This document shows positions 51,953 through 59,840 of a stretch of DNA of 64,000 nucleotides, piece after piece. Every line of letters starts with the position of its first letter. Position 1 is the first letter of the stretch. A program made the translations under genes and the position numbers. The notes below the pieces were generated by a model. That model was given only the letters and a program-made list of their open reading frames with translations. It had not been told where the DNA came from and searched no databases. Origin of the DNA: Priestia megaterium (GTDB taxonomy: Bacteria > Bacillota > Bacilli > Bacillales > Bacillaceae_H); contig VTEF01000005.1 in NCBI GenBank assembly GCA_008180335.1, forward strand, positions 1 through 64,000. Direction: 5' to 3'.

Positions 51953-52795
51953 TTAATATAAGCTACCTGTGTTAACAACAGGCTGTGTTCCCCGATCTGA
52001 AATAATTGCGACCATTAGGTTATTAACCATATGGACTTTACGCTCTTCGTCTAAATCTAGTATACCATCTTGTTCCAATTGCTCAACCGCCATTTGCGCC
52101 ATTGATACAGCACCTTCAACAATTTTCTTTCGGGCTGATAAAATGGCAGTTGCTTGCTGACGCTGCAGCATTGCGCTTGCAATTTCAGTTGAATAAGCCA
52201 AATGAGTCAATCGGGCTTCTATCACGTCTACACCTGCTACTTCTAAACGTGCTTGCAATTCTGTTGCTAATTCAGCTGAAATTTCATCTGCGTTTCCTCT
52301 GAGTGTCAATTCGACATCTTCAAATGTGTCATATGGATAGCGAGTTGCGACAGCACGAATTGCAGTCTCACTTTGAATTGCTACAAATTCTTCATAGTTG
52401 TCTACATCAAATACTGCTTTTGCAGAATCCACTACTTTAAAAACAACAACAGCCGCAATTTCAATTGGGTTTCCTTCTACATCATTTACTTTTAATTTTT
52501 TACTGTTAAAATTTCGAACACGCAACGAGACCGTTCGACGAATTGTTAACGGAGTCGTTAGAAACAGACCGCTTTTTCGAATGCTGCCCAAGTATTTCCC
52601 GAAGAAAATCACAACTTGTGACTGATTTGGCTGCACAACCGTAATTCCAGAAGCAAACACCGCCCCAATTGCCACAAGTAAAATACCAACAATCGGCAGC
52701 TCATTAATAAGGGCGACTGCACCTATGCCTACAATCGCTATAATAAGTGGCACACCGATAAATCCATTTAGACACCATGCTTTACGCTCATTCAC
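51953..52795 (-). CDS. SPFH/band 7 membrane protein
   Basis: 280-residue protein with two N-terminal membrane segments (about 10-50) and a band 7/SPFH domain: ITVVQPNQSQVVIFFGKYLGSIRKSGLF, VNDVEGNPIEIAAVVVFKVVD, EARLTHLAYSTEIASAMLQRQQATAILSARKKIVEGA. Related to slipins/flotillins that organise membrane complexes. GTG start with AAAGGGGAG. Confidence 0.88.
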   Translation of the reverse strand: MNERKAWCLNGFIGVPLIIAIVGIGAVALINELPIVGILLVAIGAVFASGITVVQPNQSQVVIFFGKYLGSIRKSGLFLTTPLTIRRTVSLRVRNFNSKKLKVNDVEGNPIEIAAVVVFKVVDSAKAVFDVDNYEEFVAIQSETAIRAVATRYPYDTFEDVELTLRGNADEISAELATELQARLEVAGVDVIEARLTHLAYSTEIASAMLQRQQATAILSARKKIVEGAVSMAQMAVEQLEQDGILDLDEERKVHMVNNLMVAIISDRGTQPVVNTGSLY

Positions 52796-52942
52796 ATCAA
52801 TCTCCCCTTTATATCTTTTTGATATTAATATGATATCACTTATAGAAATAATTGTAAATATTTTTTAGGTTATTCATTTAAAAGCAAAGTGGACGTATTA
52901 GAAATAAAAGTTGATATTTTTTGTATACAGATGTTCACCACA

Positions 52943-52973
52943 TAAAAAAGAGCACCATTTTCATGGTACTCTT
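52943..52973 (-). terminator. Terminator of ywnB-like gene
   Basis: AAGAGCACCA / TGGTACTCTT stem with one mismatch, then TTTTTT on the minus strand. Confidence 0.75.
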
Positions 52974-52986
52974 CTCAGCGTTCAGC

Positions 52987-53622
52987 TTATGCTTTTTCAC
53001 CAACAACCGTAAAACGTTCTTTCACATGATTGTTTTGTTCAATCTCATCTGCTACTGCAATCGCATAATCTGCATAACTAATATAACTTTGGTTTGCACG
53101 ATTGACTATTACATGATCTTTTCCTTTTTCATATTTTCCAGTTCGAGCACCGTTCACATCAAAAAAGGCAGCTGGACTGAGATATGTCCAATTAATAGAG
53201 GACTGTTCAAGTGCTGCTAATCCTTTGCCCATATTAGAAGCTATTGAATAGTAAGCAGCTGAAAAACCTTCTGAATTCATAAGACGCATTGTCTTTGCTT
53301 CATCTACAAATAAGCTTCCAGCTCCTCCAACCATTAGTAAACGTGTATTAATTGATTGAAAGATGCTAATTAAATGGTTAACAGTCTCTACATGTAAGTG
53401 CTCTTGACCTTGCGGAGCGTTAAATGAATTTACAACGACATCAAACTGCTTAACATCTGCTGTTTCTAAGGCTAATAACTCTTTTTCAATAATAGTTACT
53501 TGATCATGCTCAACTTTTGATGCATTTCGTACAATCGCTGTTATTTCATGACCTCGTGCTACCGCTTCTGCTAAAATTAATTTCCCGGCTTTACCTGTTG
53601 CACCAATAATTCCGACTTTCAT
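52987..53622 (-). CDS. NAD(P)-binding oxidoreductase, YwnB-like
   Basis: 211-residue atypical short-chain reductase: KVGIIGATGKAGKLILAEAVARGHEITAIVRN is the NAD(P) loop, and NWTYLSPAAFFD is typical of the NmrA/YwnB group. Start 53622 follows AAGGGGAG by 7 bases. It has an excellent sigma-A promoter and two 19-bp operators, so it is strongly regulated, probably by an electrophile- or redox-responsive repressor not encoded nearby. Confidence 0.85.
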   Translation of the reverse strand: MKVGIIGATGKAGKLILAEAVARGHEITAIVRNASKVEHDQVTIIEKELLALETADVKQFDVVVNSFNAPQGQEHLHVETVNHLISIFQSINTRLLMVGGAGSLFVDEAKTMRLMNSEGFSAAYYSIASNMGKGLAALEQSSINWTYLSPAAFFDVNGARTGKYEKGKDHVIVNRANQSYISYADYAIAVADEIEQNNHVKERFTVVGEKA

Positions 53623-53650
53623 TCTCAATCTCCCCTTTGTTATAATCAGT

Positions 53651-53669
53651 TGTAACTAATTTAGTTACA
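53651..53669. promoter_or_regulatory. 19-bp operator, proximal
   Basis: TGTAACTAATTTAGTTACA, perfect inverted repeat (8-bp arms, 3-base centre), 29 bases before the ywnB-like start. Confidence 0.75.
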
Positions 53670-53729
53670 TCAATTCCAAAAAAATTTATCTTCTTAAAGG
53701 CTTGCTATTATCATAGCAAAACAACTTAA

Positions 53730-53748
53730 TGTAACCATTATAGTTACA
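53730..53748. promoter_or_regulatory. 19-bp operator, on the promoter
   Basis: TGTAACCATTATAGTTACA, a second copy of the same element, covering the -10 box. Centres of the two copies are 79 bases apart. Confidence 0.75.
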
Positions 53749-53766
53749 ACTAACTTTCTTTGTCAA
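53737..53766 (-). promoter_or_regulatory. ywnB-like gene promoter
   Basis: Minus strand TTGACA (53761-53766), 18-base spacer, TATAAT (53737-53742): both hexamers are perfect consensus. Confidence 0.85.
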
Positions 53767-54105
53767 CTAAAAAATAAAACATCAAATTGAAATTTTTTTA
53801 CTATCTATATCCCTTTCATTATCTTTTTAGACTTTAAATGATTAACATAATAAGCCGCATCACAAAAAAGACTTCTTCTATACAATCATCCATATCATAC
53901 AAATAGCACTATAAAAAGGTTTTTTTTCGTGAAATCAGAACTTTTTTTCTATAAAAAGGTTTCTTTTTCAAAAAAAAGTGTTATACTAGGTATATTATTT
54001 CTTGTTCGGTGTTTGAAAATAGAAAGACTTTCTTTAAAGTGGTTTTTATTGAAATTGAGCAGAGATAGTAATATATTCGTGGATTTCCACACAGGAGGTA
54101 CTACA

Positions 54106-54303
54106 ATGGTACAAGGTAAAGTAAAATGGTTTAACGCAGAAAAAGGTTTTGGATTCATCGAAGTTGAAGGTCAAGACGACGTATTCGTACACTTCTCAGC
54201 TATCCAAGGCGAAGGTTTCAAATCACTTGAAGAAGGTCAAGAAGTATCATTTGAAATCGAACAAGGCGCTCGTGGACCACAAGCTGCTAACGTTCAAAAG
54301 TAA
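54106..54303 (+). CDS. cspA: Cold shock protein
   Basis: 65-residue CspA-type RNA chaperone with both RNA-binding motifs, KGFGFIEV and DVFVHFSAI. The frame is open back to 53929 but the real start is the ATG at 54106 after ACAGGAGGT. TATACT near 53981 gives a probable -10 and a 5' leader of more than 100 bases, as is usual for cold-shock mRNAs. Confidence 0.95.
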   Translation: MVQGKVKWFNAEKGFGFIEVEGQDDVFVHFSAIQGEGFKSLEEGQEVSFEIEQGARGPQAANVQK

Positions 54304-54309
54304 TTAAGT

Positions 54310-54345
54310 AAGAAGCTCTCACTCTAGTGAGAGCTTCTTTTTTTA
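54310..54345 (+). terminator. csp terminator
   Basis: AGAAGCTCTCACT / AGTGAGAGCTTCT stem with seven T. Confidence 0.9.
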
Positions 54346-54429
54346 TCTTGCCAACTGATGATTACCATCTAATTATCTACTCAAATTGATGACTTAAATA
54401 GCAATTTTTCTCTTTCAAGTCACCCTCTT

Positions 54430-55755
54430 TTAGCCAATTAAAATTTGGTTCTCTTGCCATAACGCCGTCAAATTATTATCCGCTAAACGTTGATGTGTTT
54501 CTTTTACACTAACCCACCGGTGCTTTGCAAATACAAATCTTGTTTCAGGAATTTCAGTCCAAATTTCTTCAACCGATTGCACATTCAGTAAAACAAAATT
54601 GGCTGCATTTCCTTCTTCAACACCATATTTCATCTTGCCAATTAAACGTGCAGGTATACTTGTAATCATTCGAAGAAGCTGCCGTTGTTCACTCGGGCTC
54701 CCCATATGCGCTACATACCCTGTTAATAAACCGATTTGTAACAAGTCTGCTTTACCAAATGGATGAAATGGATCATGTACATTGTCAGATGCCGTTGCAA
54801 TCGGAATCGCAGCATCTTGAATTTCTCGAATACGTGTAACACCTCTGCGAACAATCCCCTTATCTTGGCGACCTTGCAGATACAAATTAGCAGCTGGCAA
54901 CGTAACAACACCCATTTCAGCTTTTTTTATTAATGTTAAAATTTTCTGAACTTTTCCCTCGTCCATTCCCGCTAACGAACAAAGATGGCCTACAACTACT
55001 TTCCTTTGCATGCGGTAATCGAGGGTCTTCTCTGCAATATAAATGATCGTGTCAACATTTGGATCATCACTTTCATCTACATGTAAATCTAGTGGTTTAT
55101 TATAGCTTTTAGCTAATGAAAATAATGTGTCAATTTCGAGTTTTGGATTTGGCGCTAGATGTGGGCAGCCACCTATTGCATCAATCTCCATATCGATTGC
55201 TCTCTTAATCTTTTTCATGACAAGATCATCATTAGGATTAATCGAACTGAATAACGGAACGACTTGGATATCCATGTACGGGCTTAATTCATCTCTTACT
55301 TCGACCGCTGCTTGAATTCCTCTAAATAGAACATCCTCATCTAATGAACAATTAAAATCAATATGTGTACGAATAGTCGTCGTTCCATTCGCTAACGCCT
55401 GTAATGCTGTTTTTAACATGCGCTGGCGCAACTCTTCTTCTGGAAACGACAGAATACTAGCTGAATAGTTTTCTACAGCCTCTCGTAATGTACCTGAGAT
55501 GTTCGGTACTTGCGGTAATGAATGAGCTTTGTCTAAATGCATATGCATATCAACAAATCCTGGCAGCAATACACGGCCCTGGACATCTAGAAATGTTTCT
55601 CTACCTAGTATTTCTGCATGTAACGGGATAAAATCATCATCTTCTAAATAACCATTTTGCAAAACGATAGATGTGTACATTCCGTCTGATATTTTCACTT
55701 CAAATAACGCATGATCGTGCATGATTGGTAAACGGACATTAATCAAATGCAGCAC
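54430..55755 (-). CDS. Cytosine-deaminase-family amidohydrolase
   Basis: 441-residue metal-dependent amidohydrolase like CodA. Metal and catalytic residues: GFVDMHMHLDKAH (HxH), DLHVDESDD (His, Glu), VVGHLCSLAG (His) and ATASDNVHDPF (Asp). Deaminates a nucleobase or related amide. GTG at 55755 is chosen because GGAGGAG lies 5 bases upstream; the open frame to 56025 looks non-coding. A PurR-type operator, promoter and guanine riboswitch lie about 580-750 bases upstream on the same strand with no gene between, so a purine-linked substrate or control is likely. Confidence 0.82.
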   Translation of the reverse strand: MLHLINVRLPIMHDHALFEVKISDGMYTSIVLQNGYLEDDDFIPLHAEILGRETFLDVQGRVLLPGFVDMHMHLDKAHSLPQVPNISGTLREAVENYSASILSFPEEELRQRMLKTALQALANGTTTIRTHIDFNCSLDEDVLFRGIQAAVEVRDELSPYMDIQVVPLFSSINPNDDLVMKKIKRAIDMEIDAIGGCPHLAPNPKLEIDTLFSLAKSYNKPLDLHVDESDDPNVDTIIYIAEKTLDYRMQRKVVVGHLCSLAGMDEGKVQKILTLIKKAEMGVVTLPAANLYLQGRQDKGIVRRGVTRIREIQDAAIPIATASDNVHDPFHPFGKADLLQIGLLTGYVAHMGSPSEQRQLLRMITSIPARLIGKMKYGVEEGNAANFVLLNVQSVEEIWTEIPETRFVFAKHRWVSVKETHQRLADNNLTALWQENQILIG

Positions 55756-55957
55756 GCTAACTCCTCCTATTTTTTCACATGTACTCATTTTCCTTCTATT
55801 TCCGGCAAAGCCCTGCACTTCGAAGAACATTGATTGTGGGGTATCGAAGCTTTTCCTTGCATTAATTCGCCAATTTTCGCAAAACACCTTCTTTTTATGA
55901 AGGGAAAATGAATACGGTAAAAACGGCAAACGTCCCTCACCTTTATAACAGTCATAA

Positions 55958-55986
55958 AAAAAGAGCAGCGTCCCCACGCTGCTTAA
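55958..55986 (-). terminator. Leader hairpin with T run
   Basis: AGCAGCGT-CCC-CACGCTGCT stem followed by TTTTTT on the minus strand, 200 bases before the amidohydrolase start. It would act as a terminator in the leader. Confidence 0.7.
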
Positions 55987-56156
55987 CAAAGAAAAAATGC
56001 TAGAAAATAGATAAGTGTACTTCAAACGGTTAATGAGGTCCTATAGATAATGCTAGAGTGTGTAGCTTCGCTTCCCTCCATTTACCCTTCTCCCCAGAAC
56101 GTAAATAGTATAAATGGAAAACTAACACAACACGTCGCGTGCTGTAAAGATACAAA

Positions 56157-56222
56157 GAAAAAGCCCAAAGCAAAGGTAGGTTTCTCACATACAATGAGCA
56201 AAAACCTACCCGCCTGGGCTTT
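56157..56222 (-). terminator. Long leader hairpin, probable riboswitch terminator
   Basis: Nested stems: AAGCCCA/TGGGCTT outside, GGTAGGTTT/AAACCTACC inside, CTCAT/GTGAG at the tip, then TTTTTCTTT on the minus strand. It lies about 110 bases downstream of the guanine aptamer. Confidence 0.7.
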
Positions 56223-56332
56223 TATCCCTTCGGTGTCATATCGCTATTTCATTGTAGGATAAAACAACGACATGTGAACCGCTCGGACCAGACTTTCTGA
56301 ATACACAAAAACGGGATCCTAGATTCACTTTT

Positions 56333-56404
56333 TACTCATAGTCTCATCATTTACGGTGACGAGGTAGAAACGTTCGAGCCATATCCTCAAACATATATGA
56401 GTGA
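56333..56404 (-). ncRNA. Guanine riboswitch aptamer
   Basis: Read on the minus strand the sequence has every conserved part of a purine aptamer: P1 CACTCATA/TATGAGT, loop 2 GGATATGG on stem GTTTGAG/CTCGAAC, junction GTTTCTACC, loop 3 CACCGTAAATG on stem CTCGTC/GATGAG, and J3-1 GACTATG. The specificity base is C, as in the guanine/hypoxanthine class (adenine class has U). It begins about 20 bases after the predicted transcription start. Confidence 0.95.
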
Positions 56405-56431
56405 ACCGTATTTAGCTTTTTCTTGCTTATA

Positions 56432-56460
56432 AAGATACCATCTTTCCACACCACCGTCAA
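56432..56460 (-). promoter_or_regulatory. Promoter of the riboswitch transcript
   Basis: Minus strand TTGACG (56455-56460), 17 bases, TATCTT (56432-56437). Confidence 0.65.
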
Positions 56461-56465
56461 TATAA

Positions 56466-56509
56466 AAAAACGAATATTTATTAAATTAACAATAGAAATG
56501 TTCGTTTAT
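56466..56509. promoter_or_regulatory. PurBox pair (PurR operator)
   Basis: AAAAACGAATATT (56466-56478) and, inverted, ATAAACGAACATT (complement of 56497-56509) match the Bacillus PurBox AWWWCCGAACWWT at 11 and 12 of 13 positions, facing each other across 18 bases just upstream of the -35 box, the usual PurR layout. Confidence 0.7.
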
Positions 56510-56595
56510 CACACTTTCTGAATGATAAAAATAGAGTAGCAATCCTTACAAATCCGGTCTGAGAGCGCATACGGAATATTTATGTATATAGAACG

Positions 56596-56625
56596 AAAAC
56601 AGCCCAGGATATTTCGCCCAGGCTT
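56596..56625 (-). terminator. bluB terminator
   Basis: AGCCCAGGA.../CCCAGGCT-type imperfect stem ending in TTTTC on the minus strand, about 30 bases after the bluB stop. It separates bluB from the riboswitch unit. Confidence 0.7.
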
Positions 56626-56657
56626 ATCATTTACAAAAAGAAAAATAGAAAGAAGCT

Positions 56658-57302
56658 TTATTCAGTTTTCCCCCATTCATTTTCAAAAATAAGCTTCTCT
56701 AACGACCGTCTTTTTTCCCAATTCGCTTGTTCTAAAATTGGTTTTTCAGGATAATTTTCAGTGTAACCAATTGACATTAGCGCAACTGGTTCAATATGAG
56801 GGGGAATATTTAAAATATCCCGTACGTCATTTTTCTTGTAGAAACTAACCCATCCCATCGCCAACCCTTCAGCATAAGCGGCTAACCACATATTTTGAAT
56901 CGCACATGCTGTTGACATGATATCCGTTTCTGGAATTGAATTGCGCCCCAATACATGAGAACCACCGCGAGTTGGATCACACGTTACACAAATCGTAAGT
57001 GGCGCTTCTTTGATTCCTTGTATTTTAAGAGCTAAGAAATCTTCTTCTTTTTTCCCTTCGTAATGAATGGCTAGTGCCCGTCTTTCTTTATCAGCCGCCC
57101 ATGCCAATTTTTCTTTTACTTCATTTGATGAAATTAAAATAAAATTCCATGGTTGCATAAATCCAACTGACGGGCCATGATGCGCTGCGTCTAAAATTTT
57201 ATGAATCGTCTCCTTTGAAATCTCATTCGGCAAGAACGTTCTTACATCTCGTCTGCCATAAATCGCTTTATACACAGCATCTTTTTCTTCTCTTGTAAAC
57301 AT
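56658..57302 (-). CDS. bluB: 5,6-dimethylbenzimidazole synthase
   Basis: 214-residue flavin-destroying oxidoreductase that makes 5,6-dimethylbenzimidazole, the lower ligand of vitamin B12, from FMNH2 and oxygen. The BluB-specific blocks are clear: RRDVRTFLPNEI, AAHHGPSVGFMQPWNFI, LKIQGIKEAPLTICVTCDPTR, VLGRNSIPETD and CAIQNMWLAAYAEGLAMGWVSFY. Start 57302 follows GGGGGAG; the ATG at 57320 lies before that site. No other cobalamin gene or B12 riboswitch is nearby. Confidence 0.92.
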   Translation of the reverse strand: MFTREEKDAVYKAIYGRRDVRTFLPNEISKETIHKILDAAHHGPSVGFMQPWNFILISSNEVKEKLAWAADKERRALAIHYEGKKEEDFLALKIQGIKEAPLTICVTCDPTRGGSHVLGRNSIPETDIMSTACAIQNMWLAAYAEGLAMGWVSFYKKNDVRDILNIPPHIEPVALMSIGYTENYPEKPILEQANWEKRRSLEKLIFENEWGKTE

Positions 57303-57363
57303 CCTTCTCCCCCACTCCATAAAAAACTTAACTAGCTAAACATAGAGATACTTTTTTACTATT

Positions 57364-57376
57364 TTCGTTAAACGAA
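57364..57376. promoter_or_regulatory. Palindrome upstream of bluB
   Basis: TTCGTTAAACGAA, 13 bp, about 62 bases before the bluB start and on the other side about 63 bases before the 20-codon frame. Possible shared operator. Confidence 0.4.
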
Positions 57377-57438
57377 TCATCCAAACGACCATTTGGTTCA
57401 TATTACTATATGAATCTATCATAAGGGAGGTTATTCAT

Positions 57439-57501
57439 ATGTTCAATGATGTTTTAATCAAGCTTTATAATCTGAGTAGCATTATTAATAACATTGGCTA
57501 A
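57439..57501 (+). CDS. Possible 20-residue peptide
   Basis: ATG at 57439 with a near-ideal GGGAGGTT 8 bases upstream; product MFNDVLIKLYNLSSIINNIG. The pattern is amphipathic and uncharged apart from one Lys and one Asp. A weak hairpin follows. Such a strong ribosome site in front of only 20 codons suggests a real peptide or a leader; no gene lies within reach downstream on this strand. Confidence 0.4.
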   Translation: MFNDVLIKLYNLSSIINNIG

Positions 57502-57680
57502 AAAAATAAAGCACAAAAGAAAAGGTAACTGCCATTACCGTTACTTCAATGCTTTATACATTCAGAATGATATACGTTGACCTCCAAAAGAGCTCTTATC
57601 CGCCCAGGATTTCTTTTAATTAAGTTCTGTTTTTGCTCTTCTTCTCTATGAGTTTACCAAGCATAAAGAGCTGTTTTGAA

Positions 57681-58109
57681 CTACTCAACACTGCATACGT
57701 AAAGTAAAGCTTGCAGTTCATGACGGATTTGCTTCAGTGGCGCAGTGGCTTTTTGCAACGCACGCTTCCGCTGTGCATGATACACATCTAACAATGTTTT
57801 TTCAACTTTTATTCGTTCTTCATACAGCACGTCTATTTTTTCTTCATTTCCTTCTAATGAAATAGGTTTTAACATCGCAAACTGATAAATAGGTTGTCCG
57901 TATTCTAATTTACTTAAAATCGAACAGACTAACGCTTCATCATGTACATCTAATTCATATAAATAGTTTAATAAGCTGCACAGCTCTTCAATCACACTCA
58001 CTTCTAACTCAGCCTCATCACTGACAATGGTATCGATGTATTGAAAACACCCATCTTGTAAATGGGAATATAGCTGCTCAATTCTTTCTAATGCTTCATC
58101 GATTTTCAT
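57681..58109 (-). CDS. Helical cytoplasmic protein, unknown
   Basis: 142 residues, almost all predicted helix, acidic in the first half and basic near the end (AQRKRALQKATAPLKQIRHELQ). No motif I know. AGGGGGT precedes the pair of ATGs at 58112/58109; the longer frame to 58160 is unlikely. Lies 99 bases downstream of the DUF1643 gene on the same strand and may be co-transcribed. Confidence 0.65.
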   Translation of the reverse strand: MKIDEALERIEQLYSHLQDGCFQYIDTIVSDEAELEVSVIEELCSLLNYLYELDVHDEALVCSILSKLEYGQPIYQFAMLKPISLEGNEEKIDVLYEERIKVEKTLLDVYHAQRKRALQKATAPLKQIRHELQALLYVCSVE

Positions 58110-58208
58110 CATATGACCCCCTAAACAAAATTGTTCATACAACCATATGATGAAAATCACCGTTTTATGTCTGCAACAACAAGGAAATTGATTCTCTGTT
58201 GTTATTGC

Positions 58209-58838
58209 TTAACGAAACATGTCAACGATTTCTTCAATCATCGTAAGCGGTTCTTCTTCCTCAACAGGTTTAATCTCTTCTACAGGCTCTTCATGAATTA
58301 AACTATCATTTATATCCTCAATATAAGTTAATGTCCCTTCATTCTTGATCGGCCGTTTTGAAGCAAAGCGCTGCAGCTCAGCTGATGCAGCTACTGATAA
58401 AATATGCTTTGGAAATAGCTGTTTTGTAATTCCTAAACAGTAAAGTGGCTTATTTTTAATATACTGCTTAATCTCATCTTGACGGTTGTATAAACTGCCA
58501 TAATCCCCCCATGCTGCGATAATTAAATCCACATGCTCAATGGCTGACAAAAGATAATAATCATTGTTTACCCCAACAGCTTCCTGCTTTGTTAATGTTC
58601 GAAGAAACGAAATATGGTCTGTTTGATAACTAAATAAATGAACAATTTCTAACGAACCAAACCCCCATTTTTTTGCTAACTCTACACATTTCCTGACTGC
58701 TGGATCTTCTTTATATTCATTTGCATGATTCGGATACGCTAAAATGAACGTTACTTTCCGATCATTTTCTTCACTCCATTTACGAGTAAGAGAATATCTG
58801 TATGTTCCTGTTTCATCAAAAATAGCTTCTCTTTTCAT
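58209..58838 (-). CDS. DUF1643 protein
   Basis: 209 residues. The first 155 match DUF1643: RYSLTRKWSEENDRKVTFILAYP, DPAVRKCVELAKKWGFGSLEIVHLFSYQT and IIAAWGDYG. The C-terminal 50 residues are an acidic low-complexity tail (EEPVEEIKPVEEEEP). Biochemical role of the domain is not established. Start 58838 with AAAGGGTGG. Confidence 0.75.
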   Translation of the reverse strand: MKREAIFDETGTYRYSLTRKWSEENDRKVTFILAYPNHANEYKEDPAVRKCVELAKKWGFGSLEIVHLFSYQTDHISFLRTLTKQEAVGVNNDYYLLSAIEHVDLIIAAWGDYGSLYNRQDEIKQYIKNKPLYCLGITKQLFPKHILSVAASAELQRFASKRPIKNEGTLTYIEDINDSLIHEEPVEEIKPVEEEEPLTMIEEIVDMFR

Positions 58839-59134
58839 TTGCATAACCACCCTTTTCTCTATCTTTTATACATGTATTTCATTCTATATGTATTTAAAAA
58901 TAAAACCGTCATGACAACTTTCCTATCATTTTCAAAAATTCTCTTTTCATCTCTTATACATGCTTTTTACAGGTATCTTACTGGTACATCTACATCAAAC
59001 TTGTCTAACATTCAAACGTTCAAATAGATAAAATAAAAGGAATGGTCTATAATAAAAAATAAAGTAAAAATTTTAATTAGTAGGAATGTCTGCCCATTGA
59101 ACTGGGATAAATTTTATATAGAAAGGATTTTTAC
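58839..59134. other. Intergenic between divergent genes
   Basis: AT-rich region holding the promoters of the DUF1643 and hemolysin III-like genes. TTGTCT followed at 17-18 bases by TAGATA (near 59007-59036) is a possible plus-strand promoter. Nothing else seen. Confidence 0.4.
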
Positions 59135-59788
59135 ATGGCAAATACACATACGTTTACAAAAGGTGAAGAAATCGCCAATGCGATTACACATGGTATCGGT
59201 GTTGTACTCAGCATTATTGGATTAACACTTTTAATTGTATTTTCCTCGTTAGAAGGCACAGCTTGGCATATTGTGAGTTTTACAATTTACGGTATAACGA
59301 TGCTGCTTCTTTATGTATCATCAACACTCGTTCATAGCTTTCCTCAAGGAAAAGTAAAAGACTTGTTTGAGATTTTTGACCATTCATCCATTTACTTGTT
59401 CATTGCAGGAACGTACACGCCGTTTTTATTTGTAGCCGTAAAAGGAACCGTTGGCTGGACATTGTTCGGTGTCGTTTGGGGAATTGCAATTGCAGGAATT
59501 GTTTTTAAGGCGTTTTTCGTAAAAAAATTTCTGTTCATTTCTACAATTCTGTATATTTTCATGGGGTGGATGATCGTATTTGCATGGGATTCACTCACTG
59601 AGTCTCTTGCGAAGCCAGGTTTAGCTTTACTAGTGATTGGAGGTGTCCTGTACACCATTGGTGCTCTTTTCTATGTATGGAGAGGCTTTCGCTTTCATCA
59701 TATGATTTGGCATTTGTTTGTTCTTGGTGGAACAGTTGTTCACTTCTTAGCTATTTTATTATATGTGTTACCAATCTCAACTTACTAA
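59135..59788 (+). CDS. Hemolysin III / PAQR family membrane protein
   Basis: 217-residue membrane protein with seven segments. The family marks are EEIANAITHGIGVV at the N-terminus, FDHSSIYLFIAGTYTPFLF and FHHMIWHLFVLGGTVVHF, which hold the conserved His and Asp metal ligands of the PAQR/CREST fold. Despite the name, haemolytic activity is not implied. AGAAAGGA ribosome site and own terminator. Confidence 0.9.
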   Translation: MANTHTFTKGEEIANAITHGIGVVLSIIGLTLLIVFSSLEGTAWHIVSFTIYGITMLLLYVSSTLVHSFPQGKVKDLFEIFDHSSIYLFIAGTYTPFLFVAVKGTVGWTLFGVVWGIAIAGIVFKAFFVKKFLFISTILYIFMGWMIVFAWDSLTESLAKPGLALLVIGGVLYTIGALFYVWRGFRFHHMIWHLFVLGGTVVHFLAILLYVLPISTY

Positions 59789-59821
59789 AAAGAGGCGGAT
59801 TTGATCCAGCCTCTTTTTTGT
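59788..59821 (+). terminator. Terminator
   Basis: AAAGAGGCGGAT...ATCCAGCCTCTTT-type stem with six T, directly after the stop. Confidence 0.8.
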
Positions 59822-59840
59822 CTACTGATTAACGTCTACG

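Noticed and set aside
55756-56025. N-terminal extension of the amidohydrolase frame
   Set aside because: The 90 extra codons have no ribosome site, no family similarity and contain leader sequence; the GTG with GGAGGAG is a far better start.
56050-56262. 70-codon plus-strand frame
   Set aside because: It lies over the leader hairpin of the riboswitch transcript, lacks a ribosome site and is explained by the RNA structure on the other strand.
56553-56575. CTGAGA motif suggesting a TPP riboswitch
   Set aside because: None of the other conserved parts of a TPP aptamer is present on either strand.
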